A DNA stretch of 64,000 bases from Ipomoea triloba (taxonomy: Eukaryota > Streptophyta > Magnoliopsida > Solanales > Convolvulaceae), in NCBI RefSeq assembly GCF_003576645.1, contig NC_044916.1, positions 4,077,120-4,141,119 of the forward strand, in the 5' to 3' direction. The notes beneath the pieces were generated by a model, which was not told where the DNA came from, ran no database searches, and was given only the letters and a program-made list of their open reading frames with translations. A program made the translations under genes and the position numbers. Shown here one piece after another: positions 1-12,011 of this stretch (positions are counted from its first letter, which is position 1; each line of letters opens with the position of its first letter).

Positions 1-1
1 T

Positions 2-697
2 GCATGGCTTTCAAAGGTGGTTGAAGGAAGAAACGATGAAGTCATCCGCGCGTGCATGGCGTTGTGCTGGTCTATATGGAAAGGTCGTAATGATATGTTG
101 TGGAACAATAAACCTTGGACACCTAGTGAAGTGGGGCGGCGGGCGACTGTTATGGCTGAGGAATGGAATGCTCTGTCTACTGCCCCAGGTAATCCATTTA
201 TTACTGGTTCAGAACTTGCGGATGACCCTGGAATTGATGATAGAGTATCTATTCATGTAGATACCGCTGTCTATCCAAATAAAGATGAGGGTTTTGTTTC
301 TGCTGTTGTGCATGGGAGTGATGGAGGGTTCCTGGCTGCTCGAAATTGCTCAGTGAGGAGTCTTCGGGACCCTATTCTTGCTGAGGCAATGGCGGTTAAA
401 GAGGCCCTCTCTTGGGCGAAGGATCGTGGTTGGCATAAGGTGGTGTTGTACTCAGATTGTCAGCTTGTTTGCAACCTATTGGAGAGCTCTTTGCCTAACA
501 ATTCATATGTTGGTTGCATTGTTCGTGACTGTGTTTCTCTGAAACGTTTCTTCGATGATGTTTCGTTTCATTTTATTTCTAGATCAGCGAATACGTTAGC
601 TCATGTGCTAGCAAGAGCTACGGCTTCTCAGTCTGGTCCTCGTATTTGGCTTTCTTCTTTCCCTGATTGTATTCAGCATTTGCTTTTGAGTAATTAA
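2..697 (+). mobile_element. LINE (non-LTR retrotransposon) 3' end with RNase H domain, partial
   Basis: The frame is open from the left edge and ends in TAA, so this is the C-terminal part of a longer protein. The N-terminal part has the WSIWKGRND linker seen between reverse transcriptase and RNase H in plant LINE ORF2. The RVT_3-type RNase H fold follows, with the usual acidic residues in place: D of VDTA, E of AEAMAVKEAL and D of LYSDCQLV. The fold closes with a SANTLAHVLAR motif, like the usual NxxAHxLA end. A short 3' tail ends in TTTGGTTTTC followed by A-rich sequence, which is typical of plant LINE ends. The reading frame has no stops across 230 codons, so insertion may be fairly recent. 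A stand-alone host RNase H-like gene is possible but less likely. The reverse transcriptase would lie outside the window. Confidence 0.8.
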
Positions 698-724
698 TAT
701 ACTTGTGGCTTTGGTTTTCAAAAA

Positions 725-1000
725 ATTAATAACATTAACTAATTATAGAAAGATATCATAAAAAAAATTGATTATAGAAAGATATTTAGTAAATTAATTG
801 TTAACTAATGTAGTTTATTACATGCAAAATAATTTTCTCAAAAGATAGATACAAAAAAATATTTTGAGCATCTTTTTAAATTTTAGCTTTTTAGAGCAAT
901 AAATCATGATAAAAGGTTAATTAATCAAACACTTATTTTTGGTTGTTTAATCAAATCAAACAAACCAAAATTAACCGATAAACTAACTAAACATGCTCAG
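725..1000. mobile_element. degenerate MITE-like element
   Basis: AT-rich stretch sharing word order with the elements at 19.6 and 46.2 kb: a TTTTAGC.TTTTAGAG core, then AATCAAACACTTAT, a TTTAATCAA tract, and AAACTAACTA near the end. The match is partial and no terminal repeats or target duplication are clear. It lies directly after the LINE tail. Confidence 0.35.
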
Positions 1001-1277
1001 AGTAAACACGATCAGTACAATGTCATCGTCAACAAAACATTACTTCTATTAGCATTTTGTCTTTTTGAAAATAAACTTCTTGAATAAAAAAGTTGGATTA
1101 AAAAGTTCTTTATTTAATAGGCATACCTTAACATTCTTGAGCTAAAAGTTTCACCAAAACACAGAAGATCATACAATAGATCAAGTTTGGCTACAAAAAC
1201 AGAGCTAATATTGCAGGGCCAAAATGGAGTCTCCCAAGAAAACAAACCAAAGGTCCTTTGTGTTTGACCCCATGGCA

Positions 1278-2682
1278 TTACATCTTCAATTCTGTACTCC
1301 ATGTGCCTTGAACACTGGGGTGTTTAGTAACATGTCTAGTCTTCATCTTCACCACCTTTCGCCCTAAAGAATTCCTTAGCCTCGTAGCTTGTAAGAGAAT
1401 TTCCTCCGGATCCAAGTTTTTAACAGATACAGCTCGCTCATTCTTGTTTTCTGAACATCAAAGAAAAGAGCTTGAGTTGTATCCGAACATGAGATTCATA
1501 TGTAATAACAAGACAACAGGACAGATATTACCCACAGCCCACGCATAAGAATGAAAATAGGAGGAAGTTGAAAGCAGATAGAATTAACTTGCAATGTGTA
1601 GAAAGTATCATTAAACACAATTTATCTTGGAAGAGAGCCAGATTTTAATCTTAAAGTGAGAAAATATGCCAAACTCAACATAGGCATTGGAACTGATGCA
1701 GACCATGAAACAGTTGGAAAAAAAAAAAAAACAATTTCATAGAAATGAGTTTATTTGTAATTTAGAAAATATGGTTTTGGTGTTAATTTTAGAACTCTTG
1801 CACTCAGCCAAAAATTCTAAAAATAGGCTAGTTTTTATTTACTTTGAGTTTGAGTCTAAACAAATACAGGATACAACAAGAGGCAGGAGAATTCTTAAAC
1901 TAAGTTTCTTCACCTCTAGTATTTTAGAAAGAACCTATGTGGCTATGCCAGGCATGTGTTTCATTAAGGGTATTGTAGTTTTTTTCCATATTAGGGCAAA
2001 ACTAGATCTAGAGTCTTTTGAAAAATGAGGGGCTTAGAGTCAGCTTTTGACTATTGTTACTGTTCTAGAAGTGTTTTCACTTCAATATTATTACAATTCT
2101 CTTCCTTGTTTTCTCCCTTACATACCATAGTATCTCTAAGTTTAGAGATCATATAGCAGTCAGTTTTTGGACTAAGGAAACTCTACCAGGACTGCAGTCT
2201 GCACAAACCCCATATGCCCGAGCCATAGGAAACTCGTGAAAGGTTATATTTCTAGATGGGGATTACAATTGTTAGTTCTAGATTCAACAGGGTACGTCTA
2301 ATTTCTGAGACACAATACATGAATACATAAGTTTTTTTTAATAGAATAATCCAATTAGTAACAGAGACTACCATGATAACAAACAATATCAAAAAATCAA
2401 TTATCACACTTGATAAAATTATATGATGGCTAATTGTTTACCGCAATTTCATGTATACATGCTGCAAAAATAAATTCAAAATGGTGCTGAATGCAGTCAA
2501 GAAATCATAAAACAAGTTGACTTTTCATATATTCACACATCCTCAAGATATATGGTTGCAAATTTCTTTCTTTCTTTTTTTAAGTGTGTGTGCGTGTGTC
2601 CCAGGAGGGGAAGAGGGGAAGAGGGGGGGGGGGGGGGGGGGGGGGNNNNNNNNNNNNNNNNNNNNNNNNNNNNNNNNNNNNN

Positions 2683-2740
<58 letters not shown>

Positions 2741-3701
2741 CTGGATATTCTTACTGTATAATCCCTTCAAAAATGGATGTTGACCACGATTGAGCTCAGT
2801 GACCACTTCCAGATGAGGATTGACCTCCTTGAATGCTGGCAAATGAGACTCAATAAATGCCCTAATACATAAAAACAATTGTAAATTTGTAATTAATTGC
2901 CATAGGCACCTAGCATTTTCATCTTCAATCACTTTTTCACTGTTAAATTTTAGCTATTGCATACACATTTCCAGCAAATTTTATGTCAATTGCCCATCCA
3001 TACTTTAATGTAGCAACTACCAATTCATAATTTAACTCTTATGTTTCCTCATTTTGCCCAAGTTCCAGTATCATTTAGTATCAAGCATTAACTTAAAACA
3101 GCAATGAGCACAGAATATGTTCTCTAACTTGAGGAGAATTTACAGCAAGCCTCACTTTACAAGTCAGTAAGTCACTTTGACAAGATTATGTTTTATGGTA
3201 CAACATATAAGTACAACAAATCTTAAAGAGTTTAAGCCACAAAATAGCTTAGATCGAGTTAACAAGATATTCCTCATTGAAGTTCAGGACATAATACAAT
3301 TCAGTTGGTTAAGTCAGAGTCAAGAAGGTGAAGATAGTCTAGGTCTGATTACTGATGACAAGCAGCAAGATCATATTCTCAAATGGAATTGCAATGGTAG
3401 AAACCAAAGGAAAACCAGTATGCAAAACATGTGTTGATTTCATCAAGATCCATGCTTTCGTTAAACCTTCTCAAGCAGAAACGGTAATTAACAAGTTAAT
3501 TGAGTTCACAACCAGGTTTGCATACAAATAGAAAGAGTGTAATTTCAAAACTTTGATAGTGATACAAAAAAACTGCACACCTGCACCTTACAAGATACAC
3601 AAAATTTTAACTAATTCATACCTTAAACCCCTACTACTGCCTCCCCAATCACAGTAGCTCACTACCAGCTTCTGAAGTTGCCAAACACCTCTCAGTGCCA
3701 T
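1278..3701 (-). CDS. MRPL43: Mitochondrial large-subunit ribosomal protein mL43 (L51/S25/CI-B8 domain)
   Basis: Three exons on the minus strand: 3622-3701, 2755-2861 and 1278-1450. They give 119 residues, the same length I recall for the Arabidopsis orthologue. Exon 1 encodes MALRGVWQLQKLVVSYCDWG, exon 2 the RAFIESHLPAFKEVNP and RGQHPFLKGLY segments, and exon 3 ends in KHPSVQGTWSTELKM. All are hallmark stretches of the thioredoxin-like L51/S25/CI-B8 family. Both introns have GT-AG borders and the phases join correctly (2, then 1). The protein is part of the mitochondrial ribosome large subunit; there is no long presequence, which is normal for this family. Intron 2 contains the poly-G/N gap, so its true length is unknown, but no coding sequence is touched. 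Downstream of the stop, 1114-1277 is probably 3' UTR. The identification is firm. Confidence 0.93.
2623..2740. repeat. Poly-G tract containing a 37-base N gap
   Basis: 23 G bases, 37 N (2646-2682), then 58 G bases. It lies in intron 2 of the mL43 gene, where it reads as poly-C in the transcript. The gap is flanked only by the homopolymer, so the assembly broke inside the run and its length is not reliable. Confidence 0.95.
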
Positions 3702-3781
3702 CTAATCATCAAATTTACAAAATTTAGAGCCTATCAGTTAAGTATAGCAATTTTAAACAATAAATAAATAAATATAATTAC

Positions 3782-3835
3782 GGGGCAATCCCAACCCTAG
3801 TTAGTCAGGCTATTGACTTGGTAACCACTCCATCC
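3782..3835 (+). mobile_element. SINE family-2 head fragment
   Basis: Begins GGGGCAATCC and continues to TTGACTTGGTAACCA, matching the 5' head of the element at 7371 and, in reverse, at 20197. Only the head is recognisable. It lies just upstream of the mL43 start codon and may overlap its 5' UTR or promoter. Confidence 0.4.
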
Positions 3836-4256
3836 ATTACAAGCAATATAGGAAGGTACACTAATGCCAATTCAATAGTTCAAACACCGCACCCAAGCCC
3901 TCGACGCTCTCGCGGTCAATCGAGATTCAACTCGTTTGGTTCTAGTAATTTTTCCCAATATCAGAACGAACATTATCAAATTTCATTTTTCAAACAATCC
4001 GAGAAAACTAGTAGATGTCTAGATTAAGAAAAATCGAAAGCAGAAGAATGGTTGCTGGGAGCTTAAAGAATGCTTCGAGTTCCAAACCTGAACTATTGCT
4101 TTCGAATTAACTTCTCGCAGTCGAAGAATGCTTTCGAGTTAACCTCTCTATCCTCTCGCGGTGGCAGTACTGCCGCCTTTGGGCTCCGGCGGTCCGGCCT
4201 CTCCGGCAGTCCCGTCTGAAAATTGGAAGGAGTGAAGCCTGATTAGCTAAACGGCC

Positions 4257-4264
4257 TATATAAA
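4257..4264 (-). promoter_or_regulatory. Possible TATA box for mL43
   Basis: Reads TTTATATA on the minus strand, beside an AAACCCTA telo-box-like word on the plus strand. Telo-boxes are common upstream of plant ribosomal-protein genes. The distance to the ATG is about 555 bases, so the 5' UTR would be long or contain an intron. Weak call. Confidence 0.3.
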
Positions 4265-4376
4265 CCCTATATGGCTATACAGGACGTTCCTGCTGGGTTT
4301 ATTATTTGTTCGTGTAGTGTGTACAGCAATGTTTCTAATAATTTTAGGAATATTTGTAATTTACACCCCTCAATAA

Positions 4377-4595
4377 TATATCAATTATCAATGTGGCTCC
4401 TAAAATATTAGAAGTGTAAATATTGTCTCTTAATTTTCAAAACGATACATGAATTGTCCCTCTCGTAACGAACCAGGGATTTAAAATGGGGTCGTTTTAA
4501 AACAGATCTTAGACAATATATATACCGTTTTGAAAATTGAGAGACAACATTTACGCAACTAATAATTCAAGAGTCACATTGATACTTGACATATT
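4377..4595. repeat. Fold-back (inverted-repeat) element
   Basis: Two imperfect arms of about 70 bases face each other. The left arm holds ATCAATGTGGCTCC and TTGTCTCTTAATTTTCAAAA; the right arm read in reverse holds ATCAATGTGACTCT and TTGTCTCTCAATTTTCAAAA. The loop is about 75 bases. It looks like a small non-autonomous DNA element; no gene is present. The rest of 4.6-5.8 kb is AT-rich intergenic DNA, with a smaller inverted repeat near 4880-4975. Confidence 0.6.
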
Positions 4596-5660
4596 ATAGA
4601 TATGCATAAATTATAATTTTTTCTTAATTTTATTAAAGGAATAATGCTTAAATAGATCAATGAATTACATGCAAAAATGTAAATTTTTCATTTAATTCAA
4701 AAAATAATAATGTTTGAACATTTCAAAATTATGCAATTAAATCAAAATTAACTTAGCTTAGTTATCCGGTTATCACTTATGCGTTGGCCATTTTATTAAG
4801 AAAATTATTTTATTTAATTTATTTTAATAATTTTAAATAAATTTGTTTTTTTTTAAACCTACAATAAAACAAACAATCAAACTCCTTCGTCTATAGACCG
4901 GAGACGAAGACCATCTCTTCATATCAGGTTAGTGACGAAGAAATTGCCTTGTCTCCGACCTGGATATGAAGGATTTTTTATTTAAAATTATTTTTAAAAA
5001 ATAATATTTTTAATAAAATGAATGGCACGGTAGTGGTAACCGGATGAATAAGCCAATTTTTGTTTAATTGTATAATTTTAGAATGTTCACTGACTTGGAT
5101 GCAATTTTTTAAATTTTGATGGTCCAATTGTATTCTCGCGTGTAATTCATTAATTTTTTGGTTTCACGTGCAATTGACTTGATCAAAATTGTATTGTCAA
5201 TAATCAAACACGTGACTTTAATCATGATTTATCCATTCACCCACTCCCATTTAATTTGGAGTGATTAAATTGATTTTTATCCATTAAGCGTGTGGATGCA
5301 TGTGATATCGCGAGTCTCTTCTAGTTTTATCAAGTGACGGATTAGTATACGAGTTCTAGTGTACCTTGTTTTAGGAAACGTGTAAGACATGCATAGATCA
5401 AGTGACGGATTGGTATACGGTAAGAAGTTCAAACATTGTAAAGAGTGTACTAACATATACAAGTGTAAGACATAGGTGCTTTTTGGAGGACAATTGAGAG
5501 ATCAAAGTTCAATGCATGAAAGCCCGATCCAAATATAATAGAATATATTAGTAAATTACTGTTCATGAGATTCGAGATTTACCTCCTCCAAGTTACTATT
5601 TGTCAGGCAAACTAGGAGTTCTGGTGGCTTAGCTTAAAATTAATTTAAGGTAAATTAAAA

Positions 5661-5663
<3 letters not shown>

Positions 5664-5703
<40 letters not shown>
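5664..5703. repeat. (AT)n microsatellite
   Basis: Twenty consecutive AT dinucleotides in intergenic DNA. Confidence 0.95.
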
Positions 5704-5707
<4 letters not shown>

Positions 5708-5845
5708 TACATACGAATTCTAGTCACACCACACCAATATATCGAGCCAAACAATGAAAGGAAGTAGTTAGGTATTAGTGAATTTTACGACAAATATAAC
5801 TTTGGTTAAGTCACACCTATAGTCAATAACAAAAAGAAATTCATG

Positions 5846-6104
5846 GGGGTGTTTGGTTATTGGCTTATAAGCCAAATTTTAGTTTATTTGACCAAGTTTA
5901 GCTTTTTGACCAACCAATAAGCTATTTTGAAGTGTTTGGTAAATTGCTTATTGGCCTTGGCTTATTGGGTCAATAAGCTGAAAATTGAAAAGCTAATGAA
6001 TGTAGCTTTTTGTATTAGCTGGTTGGAAACAATGGGTATATTGACTATTTTATCCTTTAAAATCAATGAGATTTACTTTTAAATGGGTGGTGTGTTTGTT
6101 ATTT

Positions 6105-6145
<41 letters not shown>

Positions 6146-6308
6146 CCTTAAATGTCATTTTACATTCAATCAGCTACTAATAAACAGCTAATTTACCAAA
6201 CAGTTTTTTATAACCAGTTAATACAACCAGCTGGTCAAACCAGTTAACGCAATCAGCCATCAACTACTAGCTAAACCAACCAGCTATCAGCCGTTTGCCA
6301 AACACCCC
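5846..6308. mobile_element. MITE with GGGGTGTTTGG terminal inverted repeats
   Basis: The left end reads GGGGTGTTTGGTTATTGGCT and the reverse complement of the right end reads GGGGTGTTTGGCAAACGGCT. The interior is AT-rich with short palindromic AGCT/TTGGC words and an (AAT)n tract at 6107-6142. No ORF and no clear target duplication. The GTTTGGT-type ends resemble hAT or PIF/Harbinger MITEs. From 6311 to the GDSL gene I see only AT-rich upstream DNA. Confidence 0.65.
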
Positions 6309-7018
6309 ATCTCTTTCAATCTCCTAATCAGCAAGACCAACTGACTACAATTTTTTCTAATCATCTCACCAATATCAATCAATATTAAATGTTTCATTCT
6401 TTAATTAATTTGATCATTATATTGTTAGACCCATCTTAGTACTTGGTCATACTTAATCTTGATTTTGAACTGGTTGTTTGCCCACCTTTCCAAAACCAGC
6501 TTATCAAGTCAAAATTAAAGTTAACCCATCCATCCATTTGCATTCGTTTTCTCCTGCAAATAACTAAGCTTTTGGTGAGCTAATTATATCATACATCCCT
6601 CCAACTTCTTCAACAAGTTATCTCTTTAATTGTTAATTTTTTTACCACAATCTGTCTTGGCTAGACTCTAACTATAAGAGACATCTTTAAGCTCATACAT
6701 ATTATACTCAGACTAATTCTTGTTTGCACCAGACCAGCCCGGCCAATTAAGGGACATAGCTTTTGCCATAAGTTATCTCCATTTTTTATAATAAGAAAAA
6801 CCCACAACTGTTATTCGGAAGTGTGCACTGAATAAACCACCATCCCCTGAAGTAGTCCATAGAAAAAATGTAAATCGCACAAGTTATCTTATTTTTTGTG
6901 AAGTTATATATATTCATTATACATTAGTTGCTGGAGAAAGAGTGGCTCATGCAAGCTAAGCTAGCTTTCAAGTGGAATTAATACTACTTGATTGTGATAA
7001 TAACTTGAGCTAGCGAAC

Positions 7019-10000
7019 ATGGCTTCTTCTTATTTTCTTAGGTTTTCCCCATTTCTTCAGCTTCTCCTTATAATAATCTCCATCATCAGTGCCACTTTGT
7101 GCGACGCTGTTTTACCGACACAGAGGCCATTCAACAACACAATTTCCGGCATTTTCATCTTCGGAGACTCGACAGTGGATTCCGGCAACAACAACTTCAT
7201 TAGGACGGTGTCTAAGTGCGACTTTGCGCCGTACGGAAGGGATTTTGATCAGAACCACACCCCCACCGGGAGGTTTACCAATGGCAGGCTCGTTACAGAT
7301 TTTATATGTAAGTAATTAATTAAGAAGAAGATGATGATAATGAAGAAAATGTAGTTTTATGTATATTTATGGGGCAATCCTGTCAACTTGGCCAAACAGT
7401 TGATTTGGTAACCAAGATTTTAAGTGGGATTACAAATGGAATCCTTAATCTTTAGAGCCCACACACTCCAGCCAAACAAGACAGTGAAACCCCAACCAAA
7501 GAGGATAGTTGATGGATCACAATGGCTTAACAACCTATTAAGTGAGAAGACTGATGTCTGGTACCTGCACGAAGTTTATCACATTAGATGTAACTCTCAC
7601 ACTGTCGTAGGTCAAACAGTTGTTTGGAAACCAAGATTTTAAGTGGGAGTTTATTGGTCTTTATTATTTAAGCCAAGTAGTAGTAAAGAGCAACCTAAAC
7701 TTGTCCACAAAAGGCAAAATTCTCTAATCTTTAGGGGCAAACAAACAAGATAGCCAATGGATAAATCACGATGGCTTAACAACCTATTAGAAGGAAAGAC
7801 CAATATAATGTGTGGTACTCATAAGGAATCCATCACATTAAGTGTAACTCTCACACTAGTATTAAGGCTCAATACTGTGTCTTGCCCACCATTTATTATC
7901 GAGAAACTACTAAGCTGATTTTATTGTAGTCATTTACAAGTTTATGATCATAAAACTTAATTTCTTCGCTCAGACACTCGATCGACTAGTGACTGCGTGC
8001 TTTTCTTAAATTAAGAAGTTGTTGTTCATGGTTTTAGACTGATGTAGTGTTGTTGTTTGGAGCAGCGTCGTACGTGGGAATAAAGGAGTTCGTGCCGCCG
8101 TACTTGGACTCGAGTCTTGGCACGGAGGAGCTTATCACCGGCGTGAGCTTTGCCTCCGGCGGCAGCGGTTATGACCCTCTTACGTCTAGAATTAACGTAA
8201 TTCTCTTTCTCGCTCCATCTCACACGCATTACAAATACAATAATTTCCCACCAGACTAATACAATCTGAAAAAAAATTTAAGGTGCCTATTATTGCATTG
8301 AGGGAGTAAAACAAAAAGTGAATATAAAAAAAAATGAATGAATTAATAATATAATGGTGTGGGTGTTGAAACAAGGCAGGGGGTGATTCCCATGGAGCAA
8401 CAGCTGCAATATTTCAGAGAGTACAGAGCAAGAATTGCAGGCGCCATTGGAGAGGAGAACACCAAGCTGCTGATAAGCAAAGCCGCTTTCCTCATCAGCG
8501 CCGGCACAAATGATTTGGTCGTCAACTATTACGGCACCCCTTTCCGCCGCCAGAACTTCACCGTCTCCCAGTACCAGCATTTCCTTCTGCAACTCACCCA
8601 CGACTTCATACAGGTAATTAAGTTCTTATATATGTATATGCTGTGCCAAGTTTTCTGAAACATTGTGGTATGTGTCCTATTGGTAAAAGAAATAAGTTAA
8701 TGTGTAAAGTTATACAAAAGCCATGCTTTAACATCATGCGAGACTTGAAGACATATGGACATTTGGAGCAACCCTAATGGAGTTAGTAGACGGGGAGGAG
8801 CAAAATTGTAGCAATTTGAAATGATTGGGGTATATTAAGGTCAAGCTTTTGCTTGAATTGTGACATGACTCTAATACCACTTAACTTGTTAGATAAAACA
8901 TTTACCACTGCATCAAAAGTTATTCTTAGTAGCGAATGTGTAACTTTATTTTTTTATACCACCATATTTTCGAGAGGCATATATGGTGCTGAACTTGACT
9001 TTTTAGATCTCCACCCAACAATTCTCTAGCCACCTAGTGTTGGACTTGGCTATTCATCGGCCTCCACTTATTGAGATAGACATTTGTTTGTCCGTGACAA
9101 TTAGAGACGACCAAAACAACTTAACTAAATTGGAACAATTGAGTGAGTGATAGAGGTGTCGAGTCAAACGACAGTCGGTTAGCCAGAAGTCTAGTCCAGT
9201 CCCTATCTGTTTGGGATGGTCCTATCCGGTCCATTTGCTACAATGAGCATATTAGGGTTAGCCCTTTTTATACTACGGATATGGTCGGACTTTAATATTT
9301 TATCAATTGGCCGGGCTAAGCCGTTGGCTCGTACATTTTTTTTTTTACAAATATAATATACATATATATACTCTAAGTCTTTAATAGAATAATGGTTTAT
9401 GAGGTTATCACATTAGAAATTGCGATATTAATTTTATGCATATTAAATTCTTATGTATTGTCGTATTTACTATTTAGTTATTTAATTGACTAACTAAAAT
9501 ACTAATTAGTAATTAATTACTACTCGGTAACACCTCCGAAGTGATAATTTTTATTTTGTAACTAATTGTAGGAATTGATAAAGGAGGGAGCTCAGCTGAT
9601 CGGAATTGTTGGGCTGCCGCCGATTGGGTGTTTACCGATTGTGATTACAACATTTTCCGGCCGTCCATTTTCCGGGCGTCAATGTCTTGATACGTACTCC
9701 GCGGTTGCGAGAGAGTACAACCAGATGCTGCAGGACAGCTTGCAGACAATGAAAAATGAATGCAAGAGAATAGTCTATGCTGATATCTACAAACCTATAG
9801 ATGATATGGTACAAAACCCTACAAAATATGGTAAGTTATTGCAATTTTAAATTTATATAATAAATTCCGTGCATTGTACATAAAAAATTATTAATTATTA
9901 ATAAAAATAAAGATACTAGAAGAGTATCTTTCCACATGTTTTTTTTTTTAATTTAGATTTTGCTCAATGTTTTTTTGTTATACCCTTGATGTTTAACCGA

Positions 10001-10585
10001 TACCTATCCGTGAGACATGTCGGGTCAATATGAAATGTAATACTTATATTGACAAATGTAATTAATATTAAATTATGAATAAAATGCTTATTATTAATTT
10101 GAAAAATTGTATTACTTATGAGAAAATAACTCCGTAATATTTTAATATTTTGATGTAAAAATATTATATTTTTCTTTTTAAGTGTAATATTATTTATAAG
10201 GGAAAATATAATACTTTTTAAAATAATAATAATAATTTTACATCAAAATATAAAAATATTACATTTGTCCTCACAAATATTATGTTTTCCTTTATAAGTA
10301 ACAACTATTTTATTCATACTTTAGTATTACATTTGCTAGTATAAGTATTAGAGTTGTATATTGATTCGACTCATCCCATGTTCATTTGTAGGTTTTGAGG
10401 ATGTTCATTCAGGTTGTTGCGGAAGTGGGTATTTTGAAGTGTCAATTTTATGCAATTTAAGATCAGTTATTTGTCCAAATGCTTCTAAATATGTATTTTG
10501 GGACTCAGTACACCCAACAGAAGCTACATATTATCATTTGTTTGAGGCCTTAAAGCCAACTATCGACATTGTAATAAAAAACTAA
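7019..10585 (+). CDS. GDSL esterase/lipase (SGNH hydrolase), secreted
   Basis: Five exons: 7019-7307, 8066-8196, 8380-8613, 9572-9830 and 10392-10585, giving 368 residues, typical for the plant family. An N-terminal hydrophobic signal peptide (about residues 8-28) ends near LCDA, so the enzyme is probably extracellular or in the secretory pathway. The four SGNH blocks are present: FGDSTVDSGNNN with the nucleophile Ser51, the block II region VSFASGGSG, GTND at 182-185, and DSVHPTE with catalytic Asp342 and His345. It should hydrolyse ester bonds of lipids or other acyl esters; the substrate cannot be read from sequence. The exon 2 acceptor is ambiguous: AGCAG or GAG three bases earlier, both in frame. 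I chose AGCAG because it gives the family spacing DFIxSYVGIKEF. The five-exon layout is standard for this clade. Confidence 0.93.
7371..7650 (+). mobile_element. SINE family-2 copy in GDSL intron 1
   Basis: Starts GGGGCAATCCTGTCAACTTG with a tRNA-like A-box region and continues to TTTGGTAACCAAGATTTTAA. A second GTTTGGAAACCAAGATTTTAA motif near 7620-7640 suggests internal duplication. The head matches the minus-strand copy ending at 20197. The 3' end is uncertain. Confidence 0.5.
8865..9065 (-). mobile_element. LTR-retrotransposon (TRIM-like) fragment in GDSL intron 3
   Basis: Contains CTCTAATACCACTT, the near reverse complement of the Met-tRNA primer-binding site TGGTATCAGAG. The GTTTTCGAGAGGCA-like word and GTTGGACTTGG follow, and both are shared with NCL introns at 48.1 kb. 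Position relative to the primer site suggests the LTR end of an element on the minus strand. Confidence 0.4.
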
Positions 10586-11839
10586 CATTTCAATAATTAT
10601 AAGAAACAAACAAGCTTGAAACATCATATGTGCAAAATGTCTTGTGTTACTATTAAATGCCTCAAGATTAGTGTAGATGTGTATGTGATTTATGTATTAC
10701 ATACATAAGAAGTTACTAAAAGAATTATGTATATTGTAATTAATGTATTTAAAATTTTCAAGGTGTTTCAATCCAACTTAGGGAAGAACTTGGCTGTTAA
10801 ATTCAAGACCTTATTAGAGGTCAAGTAAACCATACTCCTTCCAATGGAATAATTGCGGGTGAAGATACTCAAATTATGAATATAGATAATCATTACGGTA
10901 TTTGTGTTTTCTACCATCTGCAAAATAATTAGCAACAAATTGTATTATTGATAATTTAAATGTTAGTTCAGTTCATAAATGGATGGTTGATTATAATATT
11001 TTAAAATTAATCAACGATTTTCAGTTAGATCCAATTAAATTAATCTTTTTTCCATCTCATTTAAGTTTTCATTTAAATATCTATTGTAACCTCACTATGT
11101 TATGTTCTCATATATATTTTCAACAATTGTATTGTGAGAAAAAAAATTAATGTATCACACATACAATGGTAATATTTATTCTAAATTATTTAATTGGATA
11201 TTTTTTCATACCTATTTGCCATCTATTGACAACACAAAACATGAAAACAATGATTAAAATTTTGTTCAAATATATGCAATAATATAAGGTTCTTGACGTA
11301 ATCCAAACTTTTTCATATAGTACGAAATTAGAAACAAATACAAGGAAAACATAAAAATGCAGAATCATATTCGATATGCAATATAATATATATATATATA
11401 TAAACTGATGATGTACATTAACAAAGGATATAAGATTTTGTTGTAATGTGGTGAGTCGATTGATCCGTTGGTCAAAAGACTTTGGATGATCAAGTGTTGC
11501 TAATGAGTAAGATGAGCATAATGACAATGAGTACAAGATGACCCTTTTAAGTGAGATTGAGTGAGCTATTTACACTACACATAGAGTTAATCTACACTAT
11601 GTTGGTCTATTGACTTGTTATATTAGTTGGCTGGTCTAGTCGCGTTCATTCTTCTCTATTGCAAGTGCCCCATATATCCTAACTAGCTAATACCTAAATG
11701 TGTAAGTTGAGCTACTCAATTGACCAAGTAATTAAGTATAGCCAATCACAGATACGTGTGTATTTACAAATATTTTCATTGTTTAAAAAGGAAATGTGTG
11801 TATACTCTATTAGTCTAAAAGGACGGCTTAAGTCATCAA
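10586..11839. other. Intergenic, no gene seen
   Basis: AT-rich DNA between the GDSL gene and the tRNAs. The first ~150 bases are probably GDSL 3' UTR. No conserved ORF, RNA gene or terminal-repeat structure could be supported. Confidence 0.5.
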
Positions 11840-11911
11840 TCCGTTGTAGTCTAGTTGGTTAGGATACTCGGCTCTCACCCGAGAGACCCGGGTTCGATTC
11901 CCGGCAACGGA
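11840..11911 (+). tRNA. tRNA-Glu (CUC)
   Basis: 72 bases folding as a complete cloverleaf. The acceptor stem TCCGTTG pairs with CAACGGA, and the anticodon stem CTCGG/CCGAG encloses loop CTCTCAC (anticodon CUC). The T arm is CCGGG-TTCGATT-CCCGG with a four-base variable loop. Internal A and B boxes are intact and a TTTT terminator follows within about 12 bases. No intron. Confidence 0.95.
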
Positions 11912-12011
11912 ATTTTAATCTTTTGCTATATCTCACCCAACTGTGACACAGGCGAAGGAGACAGTCCAATCATAGATGTTGATGATAAGAAGACGAACTC
12001 ATCACAGGAAT

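Noticed and set aside
1687..2028. 113-codon plus-strand frame in mL43 intron 2
   Set aside because: Antisense to a confirmed intron, AT-driven residues, no family resemblance.
2517..2932. Reading frames through the poly-G/N gap
   Set aside because: They are poly-Gly/poly-Pro translations of a homopolymer; only 2755-2861 on the minus strand is a real exon.
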